A DNA stretch of 34,069 nucleotides from Mucilaginibacter sp. GTDB taxonomy: Bacteria > Bacteroidota > Bacteroidia > Sphingobacteriales > Sphingobacteriaceae. A program made the translations under genes and the position numbers. How positions within the stretch are numbered: position 1 is the stretch's first letter; each line of letters begins with the position of its first letter. Where the stretch lies: contig JAQBOV010000014.1 of the NCBI GenBank assembly GCA_028287895.1, positions 1 through 34,069 on the forward strand, read 5' to 3'. Below, one piece after another: positions 8,574 to 17,167 of this stretch. The notes below the pieces were generated by a model, which saw nothing but the letters and a program-made list of their open reading frames with translations, was not told where the DNA came from and searched no databases.

Positions 8574-8587
8574 TGACCGAACGGTAT
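8574..8587. promoter_or_regulatory. Putative TetR-2 autoregulatory operator
   Basis: TGACCGAACGGTAT contains ACCG-AA-CGGT and shares TGACCnnnCGGT with the site at 7928-7941. It lies 26 nt upstream of the tetR start. The outer positions are less symmetric, so it would be the weaker site. Confidence 0.5.
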
Positions 8588-8701
8588 TATTTTTATATTT
8601 TAATTTTTGTTGCAAGGGGATTACAAACAAGTCGAGGAGGCTGATTGACTGCTGTGACCTGTCTGCCAGGCAGGAGACTGTCATTACCACTTACGGAAGG
8701 G

Positions 8702-9508
8702 TCAGGTGGTCATTGAAGGAGAGTGACCAAATGCCTTTTTAAAGGCCAGTGAAAAATGGGAATAATCTTTAAAACCAACATCCATATAGATATCCGTCGC
8801 TTTCCGCTTTTTTTCTTTGAGCAGGAAATGGGCCTCACCAAGGCGTTTCCTGACCAGCCACCTGCTGGGCGTCATTTGAAAGATCTGCTCAAAGTCCCGT
8901 TTAAAGGTGGACAAGCTTCTTCCCGTCAGGTAGGCGAAATGCTCCAGGTCGCCGTTGAACTGGTAATGCTCGTTCATATAAGCTTCGAGGTCGATCTTAC
9001 CCGGCTCCTGGAAATCGAACAGGATATTTTTTAATTCCGGGTTGGCCTCCATAAATATGAGGATGGCCTCCCGGATCTTTAGTCTGAGCAGGTCATTGCT
9101 TATTCGCCCGCTGTTGACCAGGTAGGGCAGCAGCGAATCTACATAGTTGTTAAACAAACGGTTTGACTTCAATAAAAAGACGTTATCATGATTGGCCTGG
9201 CCAGGATGTGCCGGCTTGTACTGCAAGCTCATTTCTTCCAGGGTCCGCTGATCGATGCAGATGGAAACTGACTGGTATTCACCCCCGGGCGGCGGGATCT
9301 TGGTGAATTTACTCAGCCGGTTGCGCCGGGCAAAACGCACTTCGCCGGCCTGGTGCAGATAAGATTTGCCTTCAAAGAATACCTCTGAAGTGCCGGAGAT
9401 AATGTAATCAAACACATGCTGCCTGATAAACAATTCGCCTTCAATCGTTCGCTTTGAAGTGCAGGAATAAACAATTTGCGGGTTTTTGGGATCGGTGGTA
9501 TTTGACAT
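8702..9508 (-). CDS. AraC family transcriptional regulator
   Basis: A 268-residue protein. The N-terminal part is a cupin-like effector domain (DYIISGTSEVFFEGKSYL, then HQAGEVRFARRN). The C-terminal double helix-turn-helix starts at FAYLTGRSLSTFKRDFEQIF and continues through TDIYMDVGFKDYSHFSLAFKKAFGHSP, the most conserved AraC signature. I prefer the start at 9508 (MSNTTDPK); an ATG at 9541 would add 11 residues. Downstream of the ALDH terminator on the same strand, it most likely controls that ALDH gene through the tandem repeat at 11103-11142, which is inference. Confidence 0.92.
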   Translation of the reverse strand: MSNTTDPKNPQIVYSCTSKRTIEGELFIRQHVFDYIISGTSEVFFEGKSYLHQAGEVRFARRNRLSKFTKIPPPGGEYQSVSICIDQRTLEEMSLQYKPAHPGQANHDNVFLLKSNRLFNNYVDSLLPYLVNSGRISNDLLRLKIREAILIFMEANPELKNILFDFQEPGKIDLEAYMNEHYQFNGDLEHFAYLTGRSLSTFKRDFEQIFQMTPSRWLVRKRLGEAHFLLKEKKRKATDIYMDVGFKDYSHFSLAFKKAFGHSPSMTT

Positions 9509-9572
9509 CGGGTCATCAAAAAAAAGGTCCGTTTTAAACATTAAAGATAGGGCTTATTTGAAATAAATGAAA

Positions 9573-9609
9573 AGATCATCGTGGCTACCGCAGGCAGCCA
9601 CGATGATCT
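9573..9609 (-). terminator. Intrinsic terminator of the aldehyde dehydrogenase gene
   Basis: AGATCATCGTGGCT and AGCCACGATGATCT form a perfect 14-bp stem with a 9-nt loop, 23 nt beyond the ALDH stop. On the minus strand the stem is followed by TTTTCATTTATTTC, a good U-rich tail. It separates the ALDH gene from araC. Confidence 0.82.
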
Positions 9610-9631
9610 GTGATAATTATTAAAACGGGAT

Positions 9632-11059
9632 TTAGCTATTTACTTCAAACACCGCTTTCGCTTCCAGGTAGGCCGCCAACCCGAACGGCCCGAATTCGCG
9701 TCCGATGCCGGATTGTTTGAAGCCGCCGAACGGTGCTCTTGGTTCGTCGACAAAGCCGTTAATAGCAACGCGCCCGGCCTGGATCTGTTCCGCAATTTTC
9801 GTTGCTGCCGCCAGGTCTTCACCTGCTATATAGGCATGTAAGCCGTAAATCGTATCGTTAGCAATATTGATCGCATCGGCATGGTTTTTATAAGTGATCA
9901 CGCTTAACACCGGCCCGAATATTTCTTCCTGGGCAATGGTCATTTTGTTGTCTACATGGATGAAAACGGTCGGTTTAACGAAATTTCCGTTCGGAAGCCC
10001 TTCCGGACGTCCCAAACCGCCGGTCAGCAGTTCAGCGCCCTCGTCAATGCCTTTTTGAATGTATTCCTGAACCCGGTTCCATTGCCTCTGGGAAATGAGC
10101 GGGCCGATCATTGCGCCTTCTTCGGTCGGACCGCCCACTTTCATATTTTCAACGCCGGATTTTAACGCCGCCCAAAATTCCTCTTTACGGCTTTCCGGGA
10201 TCAGGATCCGGGTTCCGGCAACACAAGCCTGCCCGCTGTTCTGTAAACCAACCTGTAAAGCGAACTGCACCGCTTTTTGAACGTCCGCGTCTTCCATAAT
10301 GATCACAGGAGACTTCCCGCCTAATTCCAGGGTAACCCGTTTCATCGTGTCTACCGCGTTCCTGGCCAGCAACTTGCCGATCGCTGTTGAACCGGTAAAC
10401 GAAATTTTATCAATGCCAGGATTCCGGGTTAACTCAACGCCTACAACTTCACCTTTACCATTCAGTACATTGATCAAGCCGGCAGGAATACCGGCGGCGT
10501 GAAAAATCTCTGCCATCAGCATGTTCTGCTGAGGATTCAGCTCGCTGGGCTTCATCACCACGGCGCAGCCTGCTGCCAGTGCGGTAGAGGCTTTTAAACA
10601 CATGAACCAAAGGCTGATATTCCAGGGAGATATTAAACCTGCAACCCCCACTGGTTCCAGCATTACCGTTGTTCCCGCTGCAAGGCTATAGCGAAAAGTT
10701 TCCGGTTTCAGTTGTTCTTTGGCAACAAGCCATGAGCGGATAGCATCATCCAGGGCAAAACCGGCGAACCATTGGGGCGCGCCATATTCCTGATTGATCG
10801 CTTCTAATAAATCAGCGCGTCTGGCCAGCATCGCATCATGAATGCGCTGGAGGTAGTCAGCACGGGTACCGAGGGGTGCTTTGCAATAGGTTTCAAAAGC
10901 GGCCCGTGCGGCCTGTATAGCCTGCCGGGTGTCAACCTCGTCCGCCAGCGTAACTTTGGTGATGAGTTCGCCGGTAGCCGGGTTGGTTAATTCAAGGGTT
11001 TCGGTGCCATGTGGTGTAATGAACGTGCCGTTCACGTATACTTTGTCTAATGTTTTCAT
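9632..11059 (-). CDS. NAD(P)-dependent aldehyde dehydrogenase
   Basis: A 475-residue ALDH-superfamily enzyme of normal length that oxidises an aldehyde to its acid. Visible motifs are SPWNISL with Asn147 (oxyanion hole), KPSELNPQQN, FTGSTAIGK (cofactor loop), LELGGKSP with general base Glu245, the catalytic GQACVAGTR with Cys279, QEEIFGPVLSV, and PFGGFKQSGIGRE near the C terminus. The start at 11059 (MKTLDKVYVNG) is preferred over an upstream in-frame ATG at 11077. The gene is monocistronic between an AraC-type promoter repeat and a strong terminator. The specific substrate is unknown. Confidence 0.95.
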   Translation of the reverse strand: MKTLDKVYVNGTFITPHGTETLELTNPATGELITKVTLADEVDTRQAIQAARAAFETYCKAPLGTRADYLQRIHDAMLARRADLLEAINQEYGAPQWFAGFALDDAIRSWLVAKEQLKPETFRYSLAAGTTVMLEPVGVAGLISPWNISLWFMCLKASTALAAGCAVVMKPSELNPQQNMLMAEIFHAAGIPAGLINVLNGKGEVVGVELTRNPGIDKISFTGSTAIGKLLARNAVDTMKRVTLELGGKSPVIIMEDADVQKAVQFALQVGLQNSGQACVAGTRILIPESRKEEFWAALKSGVENMKVGGPTEEGAMIGPLISQRQWNRVQEYIQKGIDEGAELLTGGLGRPEGLPNGNFVKPTVFIHVDNKMTIAQEEIFGPVLSVITYKNHADAINIANDTIYGLHAYIAGEDLAAATKIAEQIQAGRVAINGFVDEPRAPFGGFKQSGIGREFGPFGLAAYLEAKAVFEVNS

Positions 11060-11102
11060 GATTCTTTTTTTAGACAAATATCTGCTTATCCGAGCCGGAG
11101 CG

Positions 11103-11142
11103 TATTGTTCAAACGTTCAAAGATATATTGTTCAAAAGTTCA
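11103..11142. promoter_or_regulatory. Tandem 17-bp direct repeat over the ALDH promoter
   Basis: TATTGTTCAAACGTTCA (11103-11119) and TATTGTTCAAAAGTTCA (11126-11142) differ at one base and are spaced 23 bp start to start, about two helical turns. Tandem direct repeats on one helix face are typical AraC-family half-sites. On the minus strand an exact TATCTTTG (TAnnTTTG box) lies at 11118-11125, between the two copies. Binding here would therefore compete with or recruit polymerase for the ALDH gene. Confidence 0.6.
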
Positions 11143-11278
11143 TGGTGAAATAAGCAGTCTGTATCAAACTTTGATTTACTTAGATTAAAGTAATGCATCA
11201 GGGACGATTTTTTACGTCAGAAAAACTGAGGCCAGTAAATGCAGAAAAAATAGCTGCACGTTTCATCTTCCTATTGAC

Positions 11279-12178
11279 TTAACAATCTGCGGTTGAATCG
11301 TATGTTGACCCAATTTTAAGCTCCTCTCTTTTAAACAAGTCCTGTAAAAGGGGGTTTTTAAAGTTACTTATAATTTCTTCAACCTGTCTTCTTTCATAAG
11401 GAACAATCTGTGTTATAGCTTTTGCAGCGTATGCTTTTTGGTGCATACTGCCATTATTATTTAAAATAGAAAATAAAGGATCAACGAAATTCTGGTCTCC
11501 TACTACTCCCGATAAACGTATCAAGAATTCACTTTTTGAAGAATGAAGATACCTGCATATTTTGTGCGTTTTTTCACAAAATTGATATTGTGGAATATCC
11601 ACTTTATCATTAAATATACAATTTAGCGACACAGATAAACTGTCGGGTGGAATTTGTATATGAATATCATGCTTGGACCTGTAAAACAGTAACTCTCCTT
11701 CGGATAATGAGAATGTGCCTTCTGGAATCATATTTACTCGCTCGTTGAGTGTCCCGTTAATTTGCAGACTGTTATACGAATAGCATCTGGTTTTATACCC
11801 CGGTCCGAAATACCCGGCTGTTAATAAATCAAAATTATGATCGTGACAGACTTCAAAGTCAATATTATTTTCTAACGATTCAAGATTTGGTCGCGGTTCC
11901 CAAATAACCGCTCTAATCTTGTAACGCTTTTTTTTATATAATACAAAAGCATTTGGGGCAATGAAATCACACTTGGCGGACGAATGAAAAGATTTCAGTT
12001 GGTCCGAAAGAAAATTTACCAGAAATTTTTTATTGTTATTAAGTTGATTAAAGTAACGAGCTATTTCAGGAATCTGATCTTGGTTTCGAAAATCATATTT
12101 GTTTTGCTTCAAAACTTCATTAAACTCATCTAATTCAATCGACGTTGAATCCATTGGAACCGTTAATTTTAAGGGCAT
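11279..12178 (-). CDS. Cupin-like protein with a putative metal site
   Basis: A 299-residue protein of unknown function. Residues 110-190 look like a double-stranded beta-helix: CHDHNFDLLTAGYFGPGY contains H112-x-H114, and SKHDIHIQIPP contains H170 and H173 with conserved-looking Asp and Pro. This spacing of His pairs fits an iron- or other metal-binding cupin. Residues about 230-270 (FVDPLFSILNNNGSMHQKAYAA) look like one HEAT-type helical hairpin. It lies 48 nt downstream of a paralogue (12227-12853) that lacks the histidines. Base composition is more AT-rich than the genes to the left. A peptide or small-molecule oxygenase is possible but unproven. Confidence 0.7.
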   Translation of the reverse strand: MPLKLTVPMDSTSIELDEFNEVLKQNKYDFRNQDQIPEIARYFNQLNNNKKFLVNFLSDQLKSFHSSAKCDFIAPNAFVLYKKKRYKIRAVIWEPRPNLESLENNIDFEVCHDHNFDLLTAGYFGPGYKTRCYSYNSLQINGTLNERVNMIPEGTFSLSEGELLFYRSKHDIHIQIPPDSLSVSLNCIFNDKVDIPQYQFCEKTHKICRYLHSSKSEFLIRLSGVVGDQNFVDPLFSILNNNGSMHQKAYAAKAITQIVPYERRQVEEIISNFKNPLLQDLFKREELKIGSTYDSTADC

Positions 12179-12226
12179 GTGACAAGTATTAATAATATAA
12201 GATATTTATCGTTTTTTTTTACAAAA

Positions 12227-12853
12227 TCAATTTATATTCATTTGACTTTTTAGATCAATAACATTCAAAATCCGAGCATTCAAATTATTTATTATTGTTA
12301 ATGCTGATTTACCTTCTTCATTAAATTTCCAATAAAATTCAATCGGCCTATATTTTATATTCAAGCGCTCAATAACAATCTGGTTACTTATTTCAATTAC
12401 TCTGATAAGTTGAAAAGGACTTGAACAGGATATTGATTCGCCAGCATAGACTGTTCGTTCGTCAATTATTTTATATTCTACATTTTGCTCAAAAAAATTA
12501 ATATTTAATTGCTCGGGCAACTGTAAAATTTGAATGCGTAAATAACCATTGCCTTTGATTACCCAAATTTGACTTAGTTCCATCCATATTAAAGGCTCTA
12601 CAAGTACATCAGAATCAACAATAAAAATTAAATATTCAAATTTATCGCTATTAATCAGGATCGTGCTATTGTGATTGATCAAGCTAAAGAAATCAGAATG
12701 AATCGTGGATACCAATTCATGTTTTATAAAATTTTGCAGGAAATCACTTTTACAATGATTAATAAATGTTTGTTCTATTGAAGGGAAGTTATCACGTTGC
12801 CCATTGAGTAAATCCTCTAATTTCCGGATTTCGTTTTTAATCGAACTTTGCAT
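12227..12853 (-). CDS. Paralogue of the cupin-like protein, without metal-site histidines
   Basis: A 208-residue hypothetical protein. By eye it follows the neighbour at 11279-12178: an N-terminal helical part, then FLQNFIKHELVSTIHS aligned to KFLVNFLSDQLKSFHS, followed by beta strands of similar spacing. The positions holding the HxH and HDIH motifs in the neighbour have no histidines here. This suggests a non-catalytic partner, perhaps forming a heteromer. It is the first gene of the two-gene minus-strand unit. No known domain is recognised. Confidence 0.62.
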   Translation of the reverse strand: MQSSIKNEIRKLEDLLNGQRDNFPSIEQTFINHCKSDFLQNFIKHELVSTIHSDFFSLINHNSTILINSDKFEYLIFIVDSDVLVEPLIWMELSQIWVIKGNGYLRIQILQLPEQLNINFFEQNVEYKIIDERTVYAGESISCSSPFQLIRVIEISNQIVIERLNIKYRPIEFYWKFNEEGKSALTIINNLNARILNVIDLKSQMNIN

Positions 12854-13017
12854 TTTTATAAAAGAATAAGTTACAATTTAATATGGAGTTCTATAAAAAT
12901 ATGATAAAATCCGTAGCAGTAAGATTTAAATAAAAGATTACCGTCAAGTATTGCCAATCTCTTTTAAATGTAAATAATATAGTTATTTAATTGATCTTAT
13001 TCAGTAATTTAGTTTGT

Positions 13018-13770
13018 ATGATCTTCAAATGGAGTACCTGGGGCAATAAAACTCAAATCAACAACTTATTATACCCAAGTGTGATTTCTTTCCAAAAATG
13101 GTTTGGGAAGAATCACAGTTATATACTATTCACAGATAACATTGAAGGGTTTTCAAAACAAACTTTAGATCTGCTTGAAGTACATCTTTTTGACGAATAT
13201 GAATCCATATATAACGTAGATTCAATTGCTACCTGGAAAAAATGGTGCCCGACTCCAAGATTAGATATAACCCAGACTGAATTTTATATTGATAGTGACG
13301 TTTTCCTTTTAAAGAGTCCTGTTGAAATATTAGACTTCTTAGAAAATCCAAGATTGAAATATTGTATATTGGATGAGTTCCAGGGAGAGAAATGGCAGCA
13401 TGGTTGCATGTCGAATATAGGGGCCGATTCAACTCCTTTTGTAAATGCAGGTTTATTTATTCAGAAAGTTGGATGCGATATCACTTCCGCATTAACAGAA
13501 CTATTTTATTGGTGGTCGAAAAATATTCCGGTCCATGAACAAACTCATCATGATGAACAGGGGGCATTAGCTATTGTCCTTGCCAAATATTTTATCAACT
13601 ATGAGTTACTAGTTTTACCAAAAGATAAATATGCTATTATAAGCAAATATCAAAATGTTGAAATTGAGAGTTTAGAAAATATTGTTTTGATGCATTCTAC
13701 ATATCCTAATCATCCTGCCTTTTATAGATTTAAATCAGAAATTTCAAGAATACTGGGCATCGAACATTGA
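13018..13770 (+). CDS. GT-A-fold glycosyltransferase-like protein
   Basis: A 250-residue protein. FYIDSDVFLLKSP (89-101) carries a DxD motif (Asp92, Asp94) that binds the nucleotide-sugar and metal. FVNAGLFIQK (141-150) is the typical acceptor-side strand, HHDEQGAL (177-184) resembles the conserved DQ segment, and VLMHSTYPNHPAF is a terminal His motif. Together these fit a GT8-like or related GT-A transferase, probably cytoplasmic. The start is set at ATG 13018; a TTG at 12991 is in frame but less likely. It runs opposite to its neighbours, flanked by cupin-like and DUF397 genes. The sugar and acceptor are unknown. Confidence 0.72.
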   Translation: MIFKWSTWGNKTQINNLLYPSVISFQKWFGKNHSYILFTDNIEGFSKQTLDLLEVHLFDEYESIYNVDSIATWKKWCPTPRLDITQTEFYIDSDVFLLKSPVEILDFLENPRLKYCILDEFQGEKWQHGCMSNIGADSTPFVNAGLFIQKVGCDITSALTELFYWWSKNIPVHEQTHHDEQGALAIVLAKYFINYELLVLPKDKYAIISKYQNVEIESLENIVLMHSTYPNHPAFYRFKSEISRILGIEH

Positions 13771-13855
13771 TAATTGCCAAATTTCCAATTTTAAAGGCGA
13801 AAGCTATCTAAAGCGAAATTTAAATCACTACAACTTAAAAAACAACTTTTATAGT

Positions 13856-14062
13856 TTAGATATCAAATTCACCTGCTTTTACACCTTGGATAAATGCATC
13901 CCATTCATAAGGTGTAAAAACAAGAGTGTTTTTATCCTGATCCTTTGAATCTCTAACCCCGATCGCCTCTTTTCTAATAGCAACCTGTACACATTGGTTG
14001 TGAACATATTGTGACATACTTGCCTTCGAAAATTCAGAATCTTCAAAATTTACCTTTTCCAT
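13856..14062 (-). CDS. DUF397 domain small protein
   Basis: A 68-residue protein that is almost entirely a DUF397 domain. It has QCVQVA (23-28), GVRDSKDQD (35-43) and the diagnostic FTPYEWDAFIQGVKAGEFD (49-67). DUF397 proteins are abundant in actinomycetes, usually paired with an XRE-type regulator (Scr/BldB-type pairs), and are unusual in Bacteroidota. No HTH partner is present here. Instead the gene follows a glycosyltransferase on the same strand after 57 nt and converges on another. It could be a transferred regulator or antitoxin-like protein, or a small substrate of the neighbouring enzymes; the last is speculation. Confidence 0.82.
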   Translation of the reverse strand: MEKVNFEDSEFSKASMSQYVHNQCVQVAIRKEAIGVRDSKDQDKNTLVFTPYEWDAFIQGVKAGEFDI

Positions 14063-14119
14063 TTTTTTTGTTTTGATAAGTTAAATATATGGATTATATT
14101 ATTAAATGATGATTTGCAA

Positions 14120-14911
14120 TTAAATATTTTCCCAGATTTTCAAATAGTGCGTATAGCTTTCAATATGTTCATTTATAAGAAGTTTACGAAGATATTCTAT
14201 TTCTGTATATCGCTTATCAAAAGGCAACTTATTAAGGCAAATATTGATGAAAGCAGGCTTCGGTCCGGCAAAGTGTATGATTTTGGCTTTATCGTTTATA
14301 CCCCACCAGGGTTTCCAGTCATACAAGGGATCGAGTCTCTCAATATACTTATGAAAAAAGGAATTCCAGGCACCTTGATCACAAGGTCCCATTCGCATAT
14401 GTTCAAAGTTATAATTATGTGATTTTAAATGTTCGTGAAACTCAGTCTGCTTATTAAGCATATTTTTAACGTTCATTAGAATCACCCCAGTTCCATATCG
14501 TGACCAATCCTCTAAAGCCCAATCTGGGGTACAACTCAGATATTCAGGACGGATGTCACCAAGTTCAATCGGACCACAAAAAATGGTATCCACATCCACA
14601 TACAATATATATTCATCTAAAATATTATAGTATTGCAAAACCAATGGAAGTTCAGTACATAAATACATGCCCTTACATATATTCCGGTCTGTTAATCCAT
14701 CATATTTATCTTGAAAATCATTTAAAAAACTAATCTCCCAATTCAAAGTAGACACAGACTGTTTGGTTAGCCAGTCTAAACTATTGAATCCGAGTCCATT
14801 ATAGATGCAGTAAAGATCAAGATTTGTATTTTTTTTCGCTGAATGGACGAGCGTTTTAATGAGGTCAAAGTACTCGTTATTTTCACCTGATATTGCAAAG
14901 AAGCATTTCAT
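14120..14911 (-). CDS. GT8-like glycosyltransferase
   Basis: A 263-residue protein. YILYVDVDTIFCGPI (101-115) contains the DxD motif (Asp106, Asp108). YGTGVILMNVKNM (139-151) is the acceptor-site strand, CDQGAWNSFF (177-186) holds the DQ pair, and IIHFAGPKP (211-219) is the GT8 HxGxxKP-type motif with His213. These indicate a retaining GT-A transferase using a nucleotide sugar. It is upstream of the DUF397 gene on the same strand. The two transferases in this cluster share only the fold-level motifs, so they probably add different sugars or act on different acceptors. Confidence 0.82.
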   Translation of the reverse strand: MKCFFAISGENNEYFDLIKTLVHSAKKNTNLDLYCIYNGLGFNSLDWLTKQSVSTLNWEISFLNDFQDKYDGLTDRNICKGMYLCTELPLVLQYYNILDEYILYVDVDTIFCGPIELGDIRPEYLSCTPDWALEDWSRYGTGVILMNVKNMLNKQTEFHEHLKSHNYNFEHMRMGPCDQGAWNSFFHKYIERLDPLYDWKPWWGINDKAKIIHFAGPKPAFINICLNKLPFDKRYTEIEYLRKLLINEHIESYTHYLKIWENI

Positions 14912-15375
14912 AATTAAAAGTTACAGTCGTTACTTTTTCCATTAACTTATTGACGGTTATTAGCCATAAAACCGTACAATGCGATAGAGGAAAGCCTTCC
15001 GAAATGATTGACTAACAATAATAATAATTTTCCAGGATTAAGGCCCCTACGGCAATACCGATATGAAAAGCTGCAGAATAGTAAACCGCATTATTTTATA
15101 TTTCCTGCTGTTTAAAGTTTGCAACTTCGAACTGAATATACTTATAAATTTCCAGACCGAATTAGGATAAATTTAATTATCCATGCCACTGAACTGAGCT
15201 TTCATATTATTAGTGACTATTGTTGGCTCATCACAAAATCATTCAAAACGTTATTATAACGCATTTTAAACCTAACAGGCAATCAGATAGGCGTTTACAA
15301 ATAATATTTTTCTAATATTATATCTATCGGTTAATATTAGTTAGTATATTCACAAACCTTAAACTAAAGCTTGTC
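14912..15375. other. Non-coding AT-rich gap with short palindromes
   Basis: About 460 bp with no supported gene. It separates the glycosyltransferase (-) from the exported-protein operon (+), so it must hold promoters for both. Near the right end there is ATAATATT-5 nt-AATATTAT (15301-15321), and the 8-bp palindrome TAATATTA occurs twice, at 15313-15320 and 15332-15339, just upstream of the operon start. These might be regulator sites, though AT-only palindromes arise easily by chance. Confidence 0.5.
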
Positions 15376-17162
15376 ATGAAAAAACTTCTCATTCTTGGGA
15401 TACTTTTGGCCTATATCGGTAAAGTATCCGCCCAGGGTCCGACCATTAACCTCGTTGGCAGCAGCCCCTCGTTCAGTAAAGGCACAATTAATACTGAAGT
15501 GCTTACCGCAGTTATTCAGCAGAAACAAGAGGAGGTCAAACAGCATGTCTTCCGAAACACAATTGTTAAAGAATTCAACGATCACAGTTATCTCGACCAT
15601 TTGCAGAATTATACGACCTATAGTTTTGTATATCATCTGATGGATATCATGACCAGCGGGAAAAATAAGACAGTGATCACCAAAAGCATCGTTCAGGACG
15701 CAACGGAATTCGCCTATATTTACGGTTCCAGGAACACTATAAAGTAGGTAATATTGCACCGTTTTCTATCAATGGAAAGTTTAAGGTTGGCCCTAAGATC
15801 ATCGAGGACGCGAAAGTTACGCTGACCACCACCGGCGGACAATCGACCGTTACAATACCACCAGATATCAAAAACTTTAATTTAATGGTCGACCTAGTTT
15901 ATGACCTGGTACTTAACAAGCCGGATCTGCACCCGGGATTTTCTTTTAATGCAGATGCTTCGGATCCTGCTTTTTCGACCTGGTATAAATCGGATAATGT
16001 TTATCTTCAGGAAATCGCTTCCGCCAACCCTACGCAAAAGGCGGCTTTGCAGGCAGAGTCTGATGCAGTAGAAGTGCTGATCAGGGGACTGTTAGCCAAT
16101 ATCAGTCAGGCTTCTGCCTTACTTGATAATTTAAAAACGCTTTCCAAATCACCTGGTAATCTTGGGTCAGAAGTTATCACTTTACTTAGTGATTACGGTA
16201 GTCTCTCAGCAAGCGAAATTCAAACCAAAGTCAATACGCTGATCACGAACTATGGGGCAGTCTTTCCTGCCGGTGTGAACTCCGCAAATATTCAAACTGC
16301 GGTGACAGCACTACAGGCTGATTACGATCATTACAAATTTATTTATGGTTTTTATGCCCAGCTGAAAAAATCTGATTTTAAAGATTTCACCCTAACTCAG
16401 GACCAATATTATGGCTTAAAATACATCACTCAGGATTTCCTTAAACTGGTGAGAAACCAGTTTAAGAACGATGTGGTCGGTTCGGTATTGGATTTCCTGA
16501 TCGAGAATACCATTATTGAATACAATAACGCTGCAACAAACACGCAGGTAACTGAACAAACGGCGACTATAAATGACAAGGGTTATATTTATATTGATAT
16601 TGAATCACTTGTCTCGCAGATTGAACAGCATTTTGCTCCGTCTGATAAGAAGACGGTCTACCTTTCCGTATTCTTTTCACTTGGAACCAACCAGGCCAGT
16701 TTTTTAAATTCAAACAGCCTGGCAGTAGATGCCAATAACAACCCTAAATCACTCGGGAATCTCTATTACGCCAGCGAAAAGATCGGGTTAAAGTATAAAT
16801 TCTGGAATTGGGCATACACACATTCTTTCCAGCCGGGTGAAAACTTCAATTACTATAATGCGCCTGGAACATCTCCGCGAAGTTGGTTGCGACCACAGCA
16901 ACAGCCGACAATCAGTGATTTTTATATTATGGTTTACGGATCCGGGTTATTATATAACCTGGTCAATTTAAAATCTGATGATAAGTTTAACTACGCAATT
17001 GCTGGCGCGGGTTTAGGGATCACTTTTTTCAACGGGCTTTCACTTAATGTAGGCCTCGCCTGTCCTTATACTGATAAGCGCTTCAAGAGTGAGAACACCT
17101 TTATCAACTTCGGTATTGATATCCCAATCATCGATTACATTGCTGCGCTGGCTAAAAAATAA
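15376..17162 (+). pseudogene. Secreted barrel-like protein split by a frameshift
   Basis: The first part (15376-15747, 123 residues) starts with a signal peptide ending at about VSA-Q and stops soon after EFAYIYGSRN. The second part is open in another frame; its first ATG is 15885, but coding quality continues upstream as HYKVGNIAPFSINGKFKVG from about 15736. One missing base near 15735-15740 would join them as RN-HYKVGN, giving a protein of about 595 residues. The C-terminal third, with alternating strands and a final AGLGITFFNGLSLNVGL and NFGIDIPIIDYI, looks like an outer-membrane beta-barrel end. It is the first gene of the exported operon; the peptidase starts 5 nt later. It may be a true null or a sequencing error. 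Confidence 0.72.
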
Positions 17163-17167
17163 ATAGC

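Noticed and set aside
11163..11175. Inverted repeat ATCAAACTTTGAT upstream of the ALDH promoter
   Set aside because: Short, single copy, and further upstream than the much stronger tandem repeat; likely chance.
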